Source of the DNA: DASUPK01 sp963728875
Lineage (GTDB): Bacteria > Actinomycetota > Thermoleophilia > Solirubrobacterales > 70-9
Direction: 5' to 3'
Assembly (NCBI GenBank): GCA_963728875.1
Contig: CAVSLJ010000001.1
Span: 1-64,000, forward strand
Length of the DNA: 64,000 nucleotides
Part shown: positions 1 to 10,699 of the stretch, piece after piece
How the letters are laid out: the number at the start of each line of letters is the position of its first letter
Numbering within the stretch: the stretch's first letter is position 1
Notes under the pieces: generated by a model
Told to the model about the DNA's origin: nothing
The model's input: the letters and a program-made list of their open reading frames with translations, nothing else
Databases searched by the model: none
Translations under genes and position numbers: made by a program

Positions 1-68
1 GCTGCGCGAGCTGATCGCGGGGTGGTCGGTGCGATTAGGCGGGTGTTTTATCGGTCCCATCGCGCTTC

Positions 69-1629
69 CTAGGCGGTTTGGGCGGCGAGGTGGCGGGCGA
101 TCGGGTTGAGGTTGACCAGCGCGGCCGCCCACGCGGCCTGCAATCGCGCCTTCGCGCTGCCGATGTAGCGACTCTTGCGGGCGCCGTAGCGGTGCGCGAG
201 CAGGCCGAGGAGCCGTTCGATCCGCGGTCGGGTTCGTCGCAGATGCTCGCTGGTGTTCGGGTCGCGGAGCGCGTGTCGTCCGGCTTGGAGCAGCTCTTCG
301 TGTTCGATCAGTCGGATCTGGCGTCGGGACTTGCCGGGGCAGCACTGCTCCTTCAACGGGCAGCCGCGGCACATCGCGGTCGTGAAGTTCGCGCCGCGGA
401 ACCCGGTCTTGGAGATGCTGATCGGCACCGTGTGCCCGCCGGGGCAGGTGACCGTGCCGGCGGACATGTCGATGTGGAACTCGCGCTTGCCGAGGCGGTC
501 CTCCTCGACCTTCCCCTCCGGCACCGGTGCGAGCACGTCGACCCGACGCTCGGCGAGCTCGGCGCGGACCGGCCCGTTGCCATAGGCGGTGTCGCCCAGG
601 ACCCGGTCGGGCTGGCGCCCCGGCGGCTGAATGTCGATCAGGTGCTTGGCCTGCGGGCCATCGGTCTCCCCAGCCGGGCACCGCGATGATCAGCGGCTCG
701 CTGCTGTTCGTCGCCGCGGCCGAGAGCTTGTACCCATCGAACAGCTGCTGGGAGCTCTTGCGACCGTGCCGCATCTCGGTGTCGACGGTCGAGATGATCC
801 GGCCCTGGCGGGTGCCGCGATACAACCTGGGAACGCCGCCCTGATCGATCTCGAAGTCCTGCCCGATCAACTCTCGCAACAGCCCATGAGCAGCCGCGAC
901 CCGCTCATCATCCAACAGCCCCGCGGCCTGCTCGACCGCCTCAAGCGCCCGCTCGGCGTCCTGCGCGATCCGCGTCAGCATCCGTTCGCGCTCGGCCCGC
1001 TCCCGCCACCGCGCATCCGGCTTCTCATTCGGCCGGCCGTAATCAAACTCCAAGCCGTCCGCCAACCGTCCGCCAGCGCCCCGATCGACGGCCGTAACCG
1101 CATCGATCAACTTCTTGACCCCATGACGGATCAGCCTGACCGTGTCCTGAGTCGCAGCCGCGCCGAGCATCGGCGTCGAATCGATGATCTGCTCAGCCGT
1201 CCCGTCGAGCATCCCGAGCTCCTCGGCGAGACGCAGCGTGTTCTCGAGCGCCAGCCGCTCCTTGCCGTGCAACAACAACCGAGCGCGGTACTTCGTCAAC
1301 GACGTCGGATGCCACCCCTGATGATCGACCGCCAACCCCAACGCGATCTTCCACCGCAAATCCCACGCCACGCACTCCATCGCCTGCTCATCGCTAGCTC
1401 CCGTCCGGTGCTGCAACAGCATCACCTTCGCCAACAGCGACGGCGGAATCGACGGCCGCCCCATCCGACCCGAATAGCACTCCGCGAAGTCCTCATCACG
1501 CACGATCCGATCACCGTGCTCTGCCAACAACGCGAAAAACGAACCCTCCGGCAACGGCCCCATCACCACCGCCGCATCGAACATCCCAACCTGAGCAGAC
1601 TGAGTCGCGAGCATGCCCCAAAGGGTCAT
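69..1629 (-). pseudogene. IS1182-type transposase, broken by a frameshift
   Basis: The minus strand encodes a DDE transposase in two frames. The N-terminal part begins at ATG 1629 (alternative ATG 1614) and carries the family's opening helical region, with residues such as GRPSIPPSLLAKVMLLQ, then IDSTPMLGAAATQDTV around a catalytic Asp. Near 672-682 the reading frame shifts by one base. The C-terminal part continues in another frame through VLGDTAYG, a CPGGH...C...CPLKEQC cysteine region and a conserved RYIGSAKARLQ tail. Joined, the two parts make about 520 residues, the normal length for this family, so only one indel separates it from an intact gene. The element probably runs past the left edge of the window; no matching inverted repeats were found. 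It is only distantly similar to the other IS1182-type copies here. Confidence 0.8.
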
Positions 1630-1744
1630 AAACCCGTCGGACAGACCCCCGACTTTTTCAGGACCCTTCTAGGCGCCGCACGTCACGCGGTGCGCCGAAA
1701 TGCCGCCGGAACTTCAGACGCCCCGACGCGGTGAAGCAGTTAGT

Positions 1745-2484
1745 TCAGCCCGTGGGGCCGAATCGCTCGGTGCGGATCGCGGCGGGCGCGTGACCCAGCG
1801 CCACGAGGAGGTCGGCCGCCCGCTCGACGAACGCGCTTGGCCCGCACACGTAGATGCGCGGCCCGCGCGCCGGAGCCGGTCCGACCGTGCTCAACATCTC
1901 CGCATCGATCCGCCGGGCAAACCCCTCCCAGTCCGGCGGCGGCTCGCGCGTGAGCGTGTAGTGCGCGGTCAGCCCGTCTCCTATTGCGAGCTCCCCGAGC
2001 TCTTCGCGATACAGCACGTCCTCGAGCGAGCGGGCCGACAGGAGCAGTCGCGCGTCGACGGTGCTCGCGGTGGCGGACCGATGGCGGAGCATCGCCATCA
2101 GCGGCACGAGCCCCGAGCCCCCGGCGATCAGCAGCAGGGGGCCGCCGCCCTCGTTGCGCCAGTTAAAGTAGCCGCCGACCGGGCCCCGCAACTCCAGCTC
2201 CTCGCCGACGCGAAGCTCCTCGGTGAGATACGGCGAGACCTCCCGTCGTCGATTCGCTCCACGGTCAGCTCGACCGTTGACTGCTCGGGCGGCGAGCCGA
2301 TCGAATACGAGCGCTCGGTCTGATACCCGTCCTCGGCGGTAAGCCGTATGTCAACGTGCTGACCGGCGACGTGCCCCGGCCAATCCGGCACCTCAAGCAC
2401 GATCGTCTTGGCGTGTGGCGTCTCCTCGATCACCTCCAGGACGGCTCCGAGCCGCCACCTCAAGGGGCTTGGGGCCCCCGTCAC
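1745..2484 (-). pseudogene. Flavin/NAD(P)H oxidoreductase (FNR family), one-base frameshift
   Basis: This is a ferredoxin reductase-like protein of about 246 residues. The N-terminal FAD domain shows the RSYSIGSPPE motif (R-x-Y-S-x-x-S/G) that binds FAD. The C-terminal NAD(P) domain has PLLLIAGGSGLVPLMAM and IYVCGPSAFVE. The frame changes once, near 2238-2244, between ERIDDG and EVSPYLTEELRVGEEL; restoring one base in the GGGAGG stretch rebuilds the protein. Translation probably starts at GTG 2484, whose first bases overlap the TGA of the upstream molybdoenzyme gene (GTGA). That coupling suggests the reductase passes electrons to or from the sulfite-oxidase-like partner. The single shift may be a sequencing error, so a working gene is possible. 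Confidence 0.8.
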
Positions 2485-3086
2485 CTGTCGCCCTGATAGC
2501 GCTGCTCTCGCCACGGGTCGCCGTAGTTGTGGTAGCCGTAGGTCTCCCAGAACCCCGGCTCGTCCTCGGGGGTCAGGGACAGGCCGCGCACCCACTTGGC
2601 GCTCTTCCAGAAGTACAGGTGCGGGACCAGCAGCCGGGCCGGGCCGCCGTGCTCGGGCTCGAGCGGCGCGCCGTCGTACTCGTAGGCGATCCACGCCTTG
2701 CCGTCGGTCACGTCCTCGAGCGGCAGGTTCGTGGTGTAGCCGCCGTCGCACCACGCGGTCACATACTCGGCCTCGGTCTGCACGTTCTCGAGCAGGGTGT
2801 CGAGCGACACGCCCTTCCAGCGCGTGTCGAGCTTTGACCACTTGGTCACGCAGTGGATGTCGACCGTCGGCGTCTCGGCGGGGAGCGCGAGCAGCTCCTC
2901 CCAGGTCCACGAGACCGGCTCATCGACCGCACCGCTGATCAGAAACGTCCATTCATCGAGCGGCGTGTGCGGCGTCGGCCCGGCGGACAGGACCGGGAAG
3001 TCGCGGGTGAGGTACTGGCCGGGCGGCACGCGCGTCGCGTCGGCCTGTGGACGGCGGCCTAAGAAGCCGCGGGAGATTGGCGACAT
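2481..3086 (-). CDS. Sulfite oxidase-like molybdopterin oxidoreductase
   Basis: This 201-residue protein has the oxidoreductase molybdopterin-binding fold (SUOX/YedY group). Cys79 in the DIHCVTKWS motif is the expected molybdenum ligand. The motifs WKGVSLDTLLE, GYTTNLPLED, HGGPARLLVP and KWVRGLSL follow the normal family order. There is no signal peptide or Tat motif, and no cytochrome or dimerisation domain, so it looks like a compact cytosolic enzyme. Its stop overlaps the start of the flavin reductase gene, which is a common pairing in actinobacteria. The substrate cannot be read from sequence; sulfite is only one possibility. Confidence 0.9.
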   Translation of the reverse strand: MSPISRGFLGRRPQADATRVPPGQYLTRDFPVLSAGPTPHTPLDEWTFLISGAVDEPVSWTWEELLALPAETPTVDIHCVTKWSKLDTRWKGVSLDTLLENVQTEAEYVTAWCDGGYTTNLPLEDVTDGKAWIAYEYDGAPLEPEHGGPARLLVPHLYFWKSAKWVRGLSLTPEDEPGFWETYGYHNYGDPWREQRYQGDR

Positions 3087-3099
3087 GGTGATTCCTCCT

Positions 3100-3888
3100 T
3101 CAGGCCGTGTCGGCTTGGGGTGATCGTGGGATGAAGATCGCGGCGCGATCGACGCCCTCGGGTGTGTAGGCGTCGCGTGCGCGACGGTGGTGGCGTTGAT
3201 GCAGGGCTAAGGCGCCAGCTCCCACGGCAGCTGCAAAGGCAAGCGGGAGGGCGAGCTGATCCACGCCCGCAGCCGCCAGCGCTAGGCCGGCCACCGCCGC
3301 CACGACCACGCTGTTGACGACCGCGATCATTCCGGCGGTCGTAAGTGTTAGCTGCCACGCGCTCGGTGCGAGCCTCTCGCCCAGAGCCGCCGCGCGGCTC
3401 CCCCGGACGGCCAGGACATAGGGTTCGAGCTCGGGTGATAGTCGCAGGTAGAGGTCGCGTAAGAGCGCGATCCGGTGCGCGTATGCGATGTCCTCGAGCG
3501 AGGACTGAACCAGGCGTAGGAATGTCACCACGCCGACGAACACCAGGACCGGCAGGAGAATCAGCGCGAACGCGTAGAACGCGGCGCCGAGGCGCGACAT
3601 CTGTCCGATGAAGGCCAGCGCGATCAGGTTGCTCGATAGGGCGGCGAGATAGATGCTGGCGCGGCCGTTCGCTTCAGAGACGGTGGTAGATCGAGCGGTC
3701 TGCAGGTTGAAATGCTCGGTCGTGGCAAATGTGGTCGTGGGCCCCAGGCGGACGCCGAGACGCTGCGCTAGTGAGGGCACGCCCGACTCGTGACCATCCT
3801 CAGGGGCATGGTCCGCACGCTGCGCGGAGCCTCCGCCGCTGGCGGAGAGCGCGGGCGATGTGTCGGGATCACGAGCAGTCTGGCTCAC
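3100..3888 (-). CDS. Membrane protein of unknown function
   Basis: Several hydrophobic segments are clear: ALSSNLIALAFIG, AFYAFALILLPVLVFVGVVTF, LTTAGMIAVVNSVVVAAVAGLALAA and LPLAFAAAVGAGALAL. They are followed by a basic tail (HQRHHRRARDAYTPEG). About 260 residues are predicted from the GTG at 3888. A longer open frame extends to 4023, but its first 45 codons look like Arg/Pro-rich noise. The Ala/Gly/Ser-rich residues before the first membrane segment are probably cytoplasmic. I do not recognise a family. The gene lies 13 bp beyond the molybdoenzyme start, on the same strand. Confidence 0.6.
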   Translation of the reverse strand: MSQTARDPDTSPALSASGGGSAQRADHAPEDGHESGVPSLAQRLGVRLGPTTTFATTEHFNLQTARSTTVSEANGRASIYLAALSSNLIALAFIGQMSRLGAAFYAFALILLPVLVFVGVVTFLRLVQSSLEDIAYAHRIALLRDLYLRLSPELEPYVLAVRGSRAAALGERLAPSAWQLTLTTAGMIAVVNSVVVAAVAGLALAAAGVDQLALPLAFAAAVGAGALALHQRHHRRARDAYTPEGVDRAAIFIPRSPQADTA

Positions 3889-4041
3889 GCGAAGATCAAC
3901 AAGTCGGTGCCTGCTTGGGAGGATCGCGCCGGGCCGTCGGACTGCAACAACGCGAACCGATCGATCGATATGTCTGCGCGGTGCCGCGTAACATGGATCC
4001 GCCAGGGCGGCCCCGAGCGGCACGCACGGCGAGAGGGTGAG

Positions 4042-4326
4042 CTACCTCGGGCTCGTCGACGCGCAGCGGGAATCGGCGAGCCCGGCCATCGGCCCGGATG
4101 CGCTCCTCGCCAGCCGCGCGTAGGCATCGGCAGCCGCGTGTTCGCGATCGAGCGCGACGCCATACGCCGCGTGGGCCAGAGATGCGTGTGACTTGGGCGC
4201 AGTCGCCCATTCTCGATACGCACTCCACACCGCAAGGCACGCCAAGCGCCACTCAACGTACGCGAGCGCACGGTCCTCGTTCCCAAGCGCCTCCTGACCG
4301 GACGGTGCCGCGGCGTCCGAGCTCAT
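4042..4326 (-). CDS. Small soluble protein, unknown
   Basis: A 94-residue open frame with an Ala-rich helical composition. A central stretch (EDRALAYVEWRLACLAVWSAYREW ... LAHAAYGVALDREHAAADAYARLA) has the spacing of a small helical bundle. It has an ATG start and a balanced mix of acidic and basic residues, unlike the antisense noise nearby. No family is recognised. The call rests on composition only. Confidence 0.45.
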   Translation of the reverse strand: MSSDAAAPSGQEALGNEDRALAYVEWRLACLAVWSAYREWATAPKSHASLAHAAYGVALDREHAAADAYARLARSASGPMAGLADSRCASTSPR

Positions 4327-4689
4327 CTTGAGTCACCGCTGGTCGGCTCGGCATAGATGCTTCGGCTCATAGCCAAGCCGAAGATGCGCGCGCGGGTCCC
4401 CGCGATATGTCGAGACGAGTCCGTCAATCCAATCAACCCGCCAGAATCCGCTCAGCATTGGCTCGCTCTCGCGCTCCCGGCAGCGGCGACGATGCCGTGA
4501 GACACCGTCGCCACGCGCCCACGCCTGCCGCGCCGCTGCGAGTGCCGCCCGTCTTCGGAGCTTTCGATGCGGCGCGTCATCGGCGCGAACGGCGCCGCCA
4601 GATGAACGTTGGCACTTCGCGCTCGGCGCAGGCCTGGCAGCGACGTGGGCCCGTTTGAGCCACGTGGGCTGAACGCGAAACGCGACCAG
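4327..4689. other. Intergenic region upstream of the sigma factor gene
   Basis: The open frames here are Arg-rich and look like noise. The stretch probably contains the promoter of the sigma factor gene. I see no convincing -35/-10 pair and no strong Shine-Dalgarno sequence before ATG 4690. Confidence 0.4.
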
Positions 4690-5832
<1,143 letters not shown>

Positions 5833-6264
5833 ACGCCCGTCGAGGTGATCCCTGAATCCCGAGGGTGGGCGCGACGCCGACGAAGTGAGACGGTCGCTCA
5901 GCCGACCAACCAGATCGCGCCGTCGCGCACCTCGACGCATGGTCATCGTCCGCCGTGTAGATAGCCGAACCGTGAGCCCGGCACGTCAATGATGGACCGT
6001 CGATGGTCAAGGCCATAAATCGACTGGATCACATAGACCCGAAGGCCTGTGCCGTTAGATAGCGGAACGTTGCGACGTCGACGTTGTCCCACACGCTTAC
6101 GAGACCACCTATCGGACGGTGGTTGCTCTTTTGCGCTGATCAGCGGGCGCTGGCGTCCCCCGACTGAAGCCGACGCACAACCCGGCCGCCGGCGACCGCC
6201 CAGCCACCGCGCCCACCGGCAGGTCCTGCCCCCTTCGAGGCTCGCCGGCCCGAGCGCTCGGTTC
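5833..6264. other. Intergenic region after rpoD
   Basis: No supported gene. The minus-strand open frame over 5943-6320 has no recognisable motif and an antisense-like composition. No clear terminator hairpin with a T-run was found. Confidence 0.4.
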
Positions 6265-6558
6265 TCACGACGCCCCGATCGGAGCACCACAGCCGTATAG
6301 GTGCTCGCGCAGTCGATCACAGCTCTCCACTGACCACCGCTTACTGGTCTCCAACTCCTCGATCAGAACCTCGGCCCAACGGACCGTCCGCTCGCTGTCA
6401 GGCTCGCCGAACAGCAAGACATCCGCGGCCTCCACCAGCTGCTCCCGCTCCCTGGCGTTCAGTTTGGTGGCTCCCCGGTGATCGATCGTGTCGAGCAGCG
6501 CCGTGTAGTGGGCGCCACGAGCAATCATGGGCTCCGCCGTCATCATCGTGGTACTCAC
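6265..6558 (-). CDS. Small acidic protein, unknown
   Basis: The open frame gives 97 residues. It is rich in Glu and has amphipathic spacing (TKLNAREREQLVEAADVLLFGEPDSERTVRWAEVLIEELE), so it looks like a real soluble helical protein. An ATG start opens with MSTTMMTAEPM. No neighbour overlaps it. The family is not recognised; it could be a small regulatory or stress protein. Confidence 0.55.
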   Translation of the reverse strand: MSTTMMTAEPMIARGAHYTALLDTIDHRGATKLNAREREQLVEAADVLLFGEPDSERTVRWAEVLIEELETSKRWSVESCDRLREHLYGCGAPIGAS

Positions 6559-7213
6559 CGTAGCTCCCTTGGCGCAGCACGTTGCATAGGCGGTGTTAGA
6601 CCCGATACAGCGGGTGCCGCTACGAACCCGGCCTTGCTGAATGCGTGAGGACCGAGCCTCCGGCCGGCAAGGAACTCACTGCTCATTTCACGAATTAGGG
6701 GCAGTACCGGCGACCGCTATAACGACGCTCGAGACTTCCGCACCCCGACAAAACCGGCCATTTGTTACGGCAAGGGGGCATCGTCCATCACTGTCCGGTG
6801 ATCGCCGAGCGGGGCCGAGACGGCGGCGTGCAGAACCAAGACCGTACCTATCCAGCATCCCGGCGCCGACCGGGGCCGTCGGCTTCCCCGGGGCGACTAC
6901 TGCCGCGTCCGAGACTGGGCGACGGCAAGAGCCAACTGCGCATCGGCCTCGCGTTGCGAGCGTCCGTGGACCCGGGGTCCACCGTCCGGGCTCGGCCAAA
7001 GCACAAGTGCCGGCTCAACCCAAGTGATCGCATTCGCGCCGCCGGATCCACACGATCGCGCGTGCAGGCTCGCGAGAGACGAGTCAATCTGGGCGACCTC
7101 CAGTCAGCGGGCCGTCAGACTGAGTGTCGCGTTTTCGGAGTCAATGTTCCTCCGAGATGAGGGGGCGACATCGCCTTCCCTACGCTACTTCTAGTCGCGC
7201 CACTCAGTCAGCT
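6559..7213. other. Region without a supported gene
   Basis: Open frames on both strands are short, Arg/Pro-rich and mutually antisense. A 14-base stretch, GACAAAACCGGCCA, near 6747-6760 recurs at 9770-9783. It may be debris from insertion-sequence ends, but it is too short to prove. Confidence 0.3.
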
Positions 7214-7720
7214 CTACGTGATTAGGCTGCGCGATGAGCGGACTGCGGTTACCACCGTTACGGGGAGACCGAGGGCTTCAAGGCGCGATGGCACATCGCG
7301 GCGCAGCCAATGCGACACCCGCTGTGGCAGTGTCGAGACGATCACCTCGTCGACGTGGGTCGTTGCTATGAACTGACGTACTGCCTCGACTGGATCCGAG
7401 TCACCGATCACCGGATCGACGCGCTTGCCGGCCGCGTCCTCCAGGAGCGGTACCGCGAGCTCAACGACGAGCTCAGCTTCCTCAGTGTCCGGATCCCAGT
7501 AAGGCCGCGGGACCAGCAGGGTGATCCTGCATTGGCCGGCTCGGGCCCGGCGGCGCACTTCACCGAGCAGCAGCGGCGTCGCCGCCGTGCGATGCGCCAC
7601 CACGAGAACGTGTGGCTCGGGTTCGGCCACATCGCCATCGTACCGCTGCGCCGACGCTGGCAGACAGGACGAGGCGTCGCGCGGGGTCGCGCGTTGGGGT
7701 CCTTGGTCGGGAACCGTCAT
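7214..7720 (-). CDS. Universal-stress/permease-tail type protein
   Basis: About 168 residues from ATG 7720. The frame is open to 7759, and a GTG at 7630 is another possible start. The core begins HVLVVAHRTAATPLLLGEVRRRA, continues CRITLLVPRPYWD, and ends DEVIVSTLPQRVSHWLRRDVP and LGLPVTVVTA. This is the alpha/beta nucleotide-binding layout of small UspA-like proteins, which in actinobacteria are often annotated as GABA-permease C-terminal proteins. The proline-rich first 40 residues look disordered. It would act in the cytoplasm; a precise role is unknown. Confidence 0.7.
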   Translation of the reverse strand: MTVPDQGPQRATPRDASSCLPASAQRYDGDVAEPEPHVLVVAHRTAATPLLLGEVRRRARAGQCRITLLVPRPYWDPDTEEAELVVELAVPLLEDAAGKRVDPVIGDSDPVEAVRQFIATTHVDEVIVSTLPQRVSHWLRRDVPSRLEALGLPVTVVTAVRSSRSLIT

Positions 7721-7913
7721 TCCGATCGCCGGCGGACTAGGGTCGGGCGGCGGCGGCAACGGAGCCTCAATGTCGAGGCGGTTGAAACCGAGTCTGCTCG
7801 TGCAGAGCGGTGATCCTGGCCGCGCCCGTCGGCCCTGGAGGCGGCGACGAGGAAGACGCGGCGGACCACCGCAACGTCGCGAGGCCGTCGGAGAATGCGA
7901 CGTGGGGGAAAGG

Positions 7914-7963
7914 TGGCCGTCAGTGGGGAGAAATGATGGCCGTGGTTGGGGAGAATCGTGGCC
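7914..7963 (+). repeat. Short tandem repeats resembling IS21-type ends
   Basis: Two close copies of TGGCCGTCAGTGGGGAGAA / TGGCCGTGGTTGGGGAGAA start at 7914 and 7937, and a third partial TGGCC starts at 7959. The 22-23 bp spacing of TGGCC-led units resembles the repeated transposase-binding sites at IS21-family termini. No istA/istB gene lies next to them, so this would be a solo end left after deletion. Confidence 0.4.
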
Positions 7964-7985
7964 GCCGACGGCCGTCTGCGGTCTC

Positions 7986-9536
7986 TCAGGCCGTGCTGAT
8001 GGTCCAGTGGCTGTGGAGCTTGAGCAGGTTGTGCGTCGCGGTAACTAACCGCCACTCCGACAAGGCGGCAGACCGGCCTCTTCGCATGAAGCGATCGATG
8101 TGCCGGTTGTATTTGATCTGGCCGAACACCGGCTCGATCGTGATCTTCCGTTGGGCGTAGAGCTCGCGGCCGCGGTCGGTGCTCAGCTTGTCGCGCATCT
8201 GTTGGTAGACGCCGTCTTCCCAGCCGCGGCGTTTGCCCTCGCGCAGGTTCCCGTCAGGTGGGGCGAGCACCTCGACTCGCTGTTCGCTGATCGCTTGCAT
8301 CTGGGGGTGATGCCAGTAGCCGGCGTCAGCGAGCAGCACCTCCGGTGTGTCGGTCACGCCCTGCTCGGCGAGGTTGCGCATCGTCGCGTTGAACGTTGGG
8401 GCGAGCTGCCCGAAGTCCGCTGCGGCGTTGGTGATCTCCGCCGCGAGGATCACCTGCTGATCGTTCACCGCAGCCTGGGCGTTGTAGGCCTGCCGTGGCG
8501 GGGTGCCCGCGGTGCGCATCACCCGGGAGTCCGGGTCAGAGATGTTGATCTTGCCCTCTGGCAGCTCCGGTGCCACGAACACTTTGCTGTTGCCCTTCAG
8601 CACCCGACCCTTGGTGTCCCGTGCCGTCAAGCGCCAGCGTTCATAGGTCTCGACCGCGGCAAGGTCAACCTGGTGGTTCTCCTCCAGCCGCTCCAATGCG
8701 CCGAGCAGCCGATCATCACGATCACGCGGAACCGGCGCGCCCTGGCGGGCGCGGTGAGCTTCCAGCTCCTGGCGCGCGACCCGCAACCATTCGATCCGGC
8801 CGCCGCGCTTGAGCACCGGCCGACTGAACACCGTCGCCTCCAAGTCGATCTCCAGCTTCTCCGGGTCCGGCTCGGCCCCATCATCAGCCGGACGACCCTT
8901 GCGCTCAGCCAACCGGCGCTTCGCGTCAGCCAGCGCCTGGCGGCGGGTGTCCGGGTTGCGTAGCTGCTCGGGCAACTCATCACCGCGCTTATCGCCGTAG
9001 AGCTCGTCCTCCCGCTGGTCGGTGTCCTCGGCTTCGCGGAGGATGTCGTTGACCACGCCGCTGTAGGTGCGGTTCTGATCCATCGACGCGTTCGCTTTGA
9101 TCTTCGTGCCATCGATCGTGATCACCCCGACCGACACCAGCCCCGCCTCCCGACACAAGCCCAGAACGTCGTTGAATAACTCCGCGATGTCGGTCTCATG
9201 CCGTCGGCGGAACTCCGCGATCGTGGAATGGTCCGGGGTGCGCAGGCTCGTGATCACCTTGAACGCGACGTCCTCGTGACAGGCCCGCTCAATCCCGCGC
9301 GATGACCGGTTCCCGCGCGCATACGCGTAGAGCAAAAGGGCCACCAGCATCTGGGGGTCATAGGGCGCGCGGCCCACACCACCGAGTCGATAGCTCTCGT
9401 TGAAGCGGCTGAGATCCATCACCTCAACGGCGCCGAGCACCGTCCACACGAGGTGATCCTCAGGCAGCCACTCGTTCAACGACGGCGGCATCAACAGCAA
9501 CTGACCACGGTCAACCGGGATGAATTCTCGTGCCAT
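7986..9536 (-). CDS. IS1182-type transposase, intact
   Basis: A 516-residue DDE transposase with the N-terminal domain (LLMPPSLNEWLPEDHLVWTV, PYDPQMLVALLLYAYA, RSSRGIERACHEDVAFKVI) and the PDHSTIAEFRRRH motif. The first catalytic Asp is in ITIDGTKIKANAS, the second in LLADAGYWHHPQM, and the C-terminal Glu is in IEPVFGQIKYNRHI. Length and motif order match complete family members. A 9-bp inverted pair (GCCGTCTGC 7971-7979, GCAGACGGC 9558-9566) lies just outside the gene and may belong to the element ends. It is related to, but clearly diverged from, the copies at 57 and 61 kb. Confidence 0.92.
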   Translation of the reverse strand: MAREFIPVDRGQLLLMPPSLNEWLPEDHLVWTVLGAVEVMDLSRFNESYRLGGVGRAPYDPQMLVALLLYAYARGNRSSRGIERACHEDVAFKVITSLRTPDHSTIAEFRRRHETDIAELFNDVLGLCREAGLVSVGVITIDGTKIKANASMDQNRTYSGVVNDILREAEDTDQREDELYGDKRGDELPEQLRNPDTRRQALADAKRRLAERKGRPADDGAEPDPEKLEIDLEATVFSRPVLKRGGRIEWLRVARQELEAHRARQGAPVPRDRDDRLLGALERLEENHQVDLAAVETYERWRLTARDTKGRVLKGNSKVFVAPELPEGKINISDPDSRVMRTAGTPPRQAYNAQAAVNDQQVILAAEITNAAADFGQLAPTFNATMRNLAEQGVTDTPEVLLADAGYWHHPQMQAISEQRVEVLAPPDGNLREGKRRGWEDGVYQQMRDKLSTDRGRELYAQRKITIEPVFGQIKYNRHIDRFMRRGRSAALSEWRLVTATHNLLKLHSHWTISTA

Positions 9537-9822
9537 CCCAGAAGTGTCTTAAACCCGGCAGACGGCACCAATTTCCGACAACCTCTCGCCATTGCGATGG
9601 CGCGCTGCGCGGCCTCTCGCGAGGTCAAAGCGATAGTGCGGGCCGTCAAGGCCGGATGTCCAAGGACGGCGATTCGGCAGGGCGCGCCTCTCCGAGCCTC
9701 ACGACTCCTATGGGTCCGAAGCAGTCACGCTGGCGACGCCGACAGCGCTGTCGTAGGCGACCGCTCCCGGACAAAACCGGCCACCATCCCTGCCATCGGG
9801 ATCTCGCAGATTGCCGCTAGCG

Positions 9823-10095
9823 GGACTCACGAGAACGCCTTCAGAAAGGGAGCGCCACCTATGCAGCGCTGCCGGCGCCTAACGGCTGGCACGGCGACGG
9901 TGCGGGCGCTCAGATTCGGGCGAAGCGATCGCGCGGCTGGGCTGGCCCTGACGATCCAGATCGTGGCGAAGCAAACGCGGCGCTAGCGGGCGCCCGGAGG
10001 GCCGAAGCGATCGTGCCGGCGATCGAGCCCGACGATCGCTATTCGGGCATCGCCCGCTGCGAAGCTACAAACGTCGCGGCATCGAGATGTCGCCG
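9823..10095 (+). repeat. Dispersed ~280 bp repeat, copy A
   Basis: This stretch matches the reverse complement of 25501-25790 almost throughout. Over 9902-9966 the match is essentially identical (it contains GTGCGGGCGCTCAGATTCGG and GGCGAAGCGATCGCGCGGC). Both copies end an open frame with ...RALRFGRSDRAAGLALTIQIVAKQ(T/S)RR and a TAG, yet the similarity runs another ~110 bp past that stop. A DNA or RNA element is therefore as likely as a protein. The motif CGAAGCGATCG appears twice in each copy. No transposase or terminal repeat was recognised. Confidence 0.7.
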
Positions 10096-10699
10096 GAGCG
10101 ATCGTCTCGTCCCGCGGCGCTCAGATGACGAAAGCCCTCGCCGACGACTTTGCTCGCTTCGGCGCATTCCAAGGCTGCGCCCGCCGGCGACAAGATGCTC
10201 CTGCGGCAAGCGATGCAGGTCTCGGTCCGCTTGGTGTGGAAACGCCGTGACGGCTGCTGCTCCGCGCCTGCACCGGTCACGCTGGCGTCGTTGCCGCTCT
10301 GTCGAACGATGGGCAGCGTGGTCTCGGGCGCGGTTCTCCAGTGCTGGCGTTGCAGCCCATGTGTGGCGGGCTAACACTTGTCAATGAGGGGCGGGCGTTG
10401 CGACGGGTATGGGCGCGTAGAGGGTTGAGGGGCGGCGGCTTGCTAGGTTGAGCGCGGCTGAGGGGCGCGAAGCTTGCGTTTGGCGGGTTTGTCGAGCCGC
10501 GGGCGCGTTGCGGTTGGTGAGGTGGGGTCGAACTCGGTGATTGGTTGCCGGTTGTTCTTGAAGTGCTCGGCGGGTCGGGCTTGGTGACGAGCGCTCGCCG
10601 CCGATCTGACATCTCGGCGCAACACGCCAATCCTTAGGGCTTTTGGTCGTTGATAGCGCTTGGCGGGCGGATCCTGCGTCGGATCCGTGCGACGACTAG
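10096..10699. other. Region without a supported gene
   Basis: No open frame here has recognisable motifs. The minus-strand frame 10065-10280 contains TETCIACRRS but nothing else that supports a protein. The region lies between the dispersed repeat and a dead transposase and is probably debris. Confidence 0.35.

Noticed and set aside
631..1734. Long plus-strand open frame of 367 codons
   Set aside because: It is antisense to the frameshifted IS1182 transposase, Arg/Pro/Gln-rich, and without motifs.
5943..6320. Minus-strand frame after rpoD
   Set aside because: No motif, Arg-rich, and no ribosome-binding site.
6747..9783. 14-base identity GACAAAACCGGCCA at 6747 and 9770
   Set aside because: Too short to separate from chance or from old IS ends; flanks do not match.
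10065..10280. 71-codon minus frame with a CxxC
   Set aside because: A single CxxC in debris next to the dispersed repeat is not enough support.
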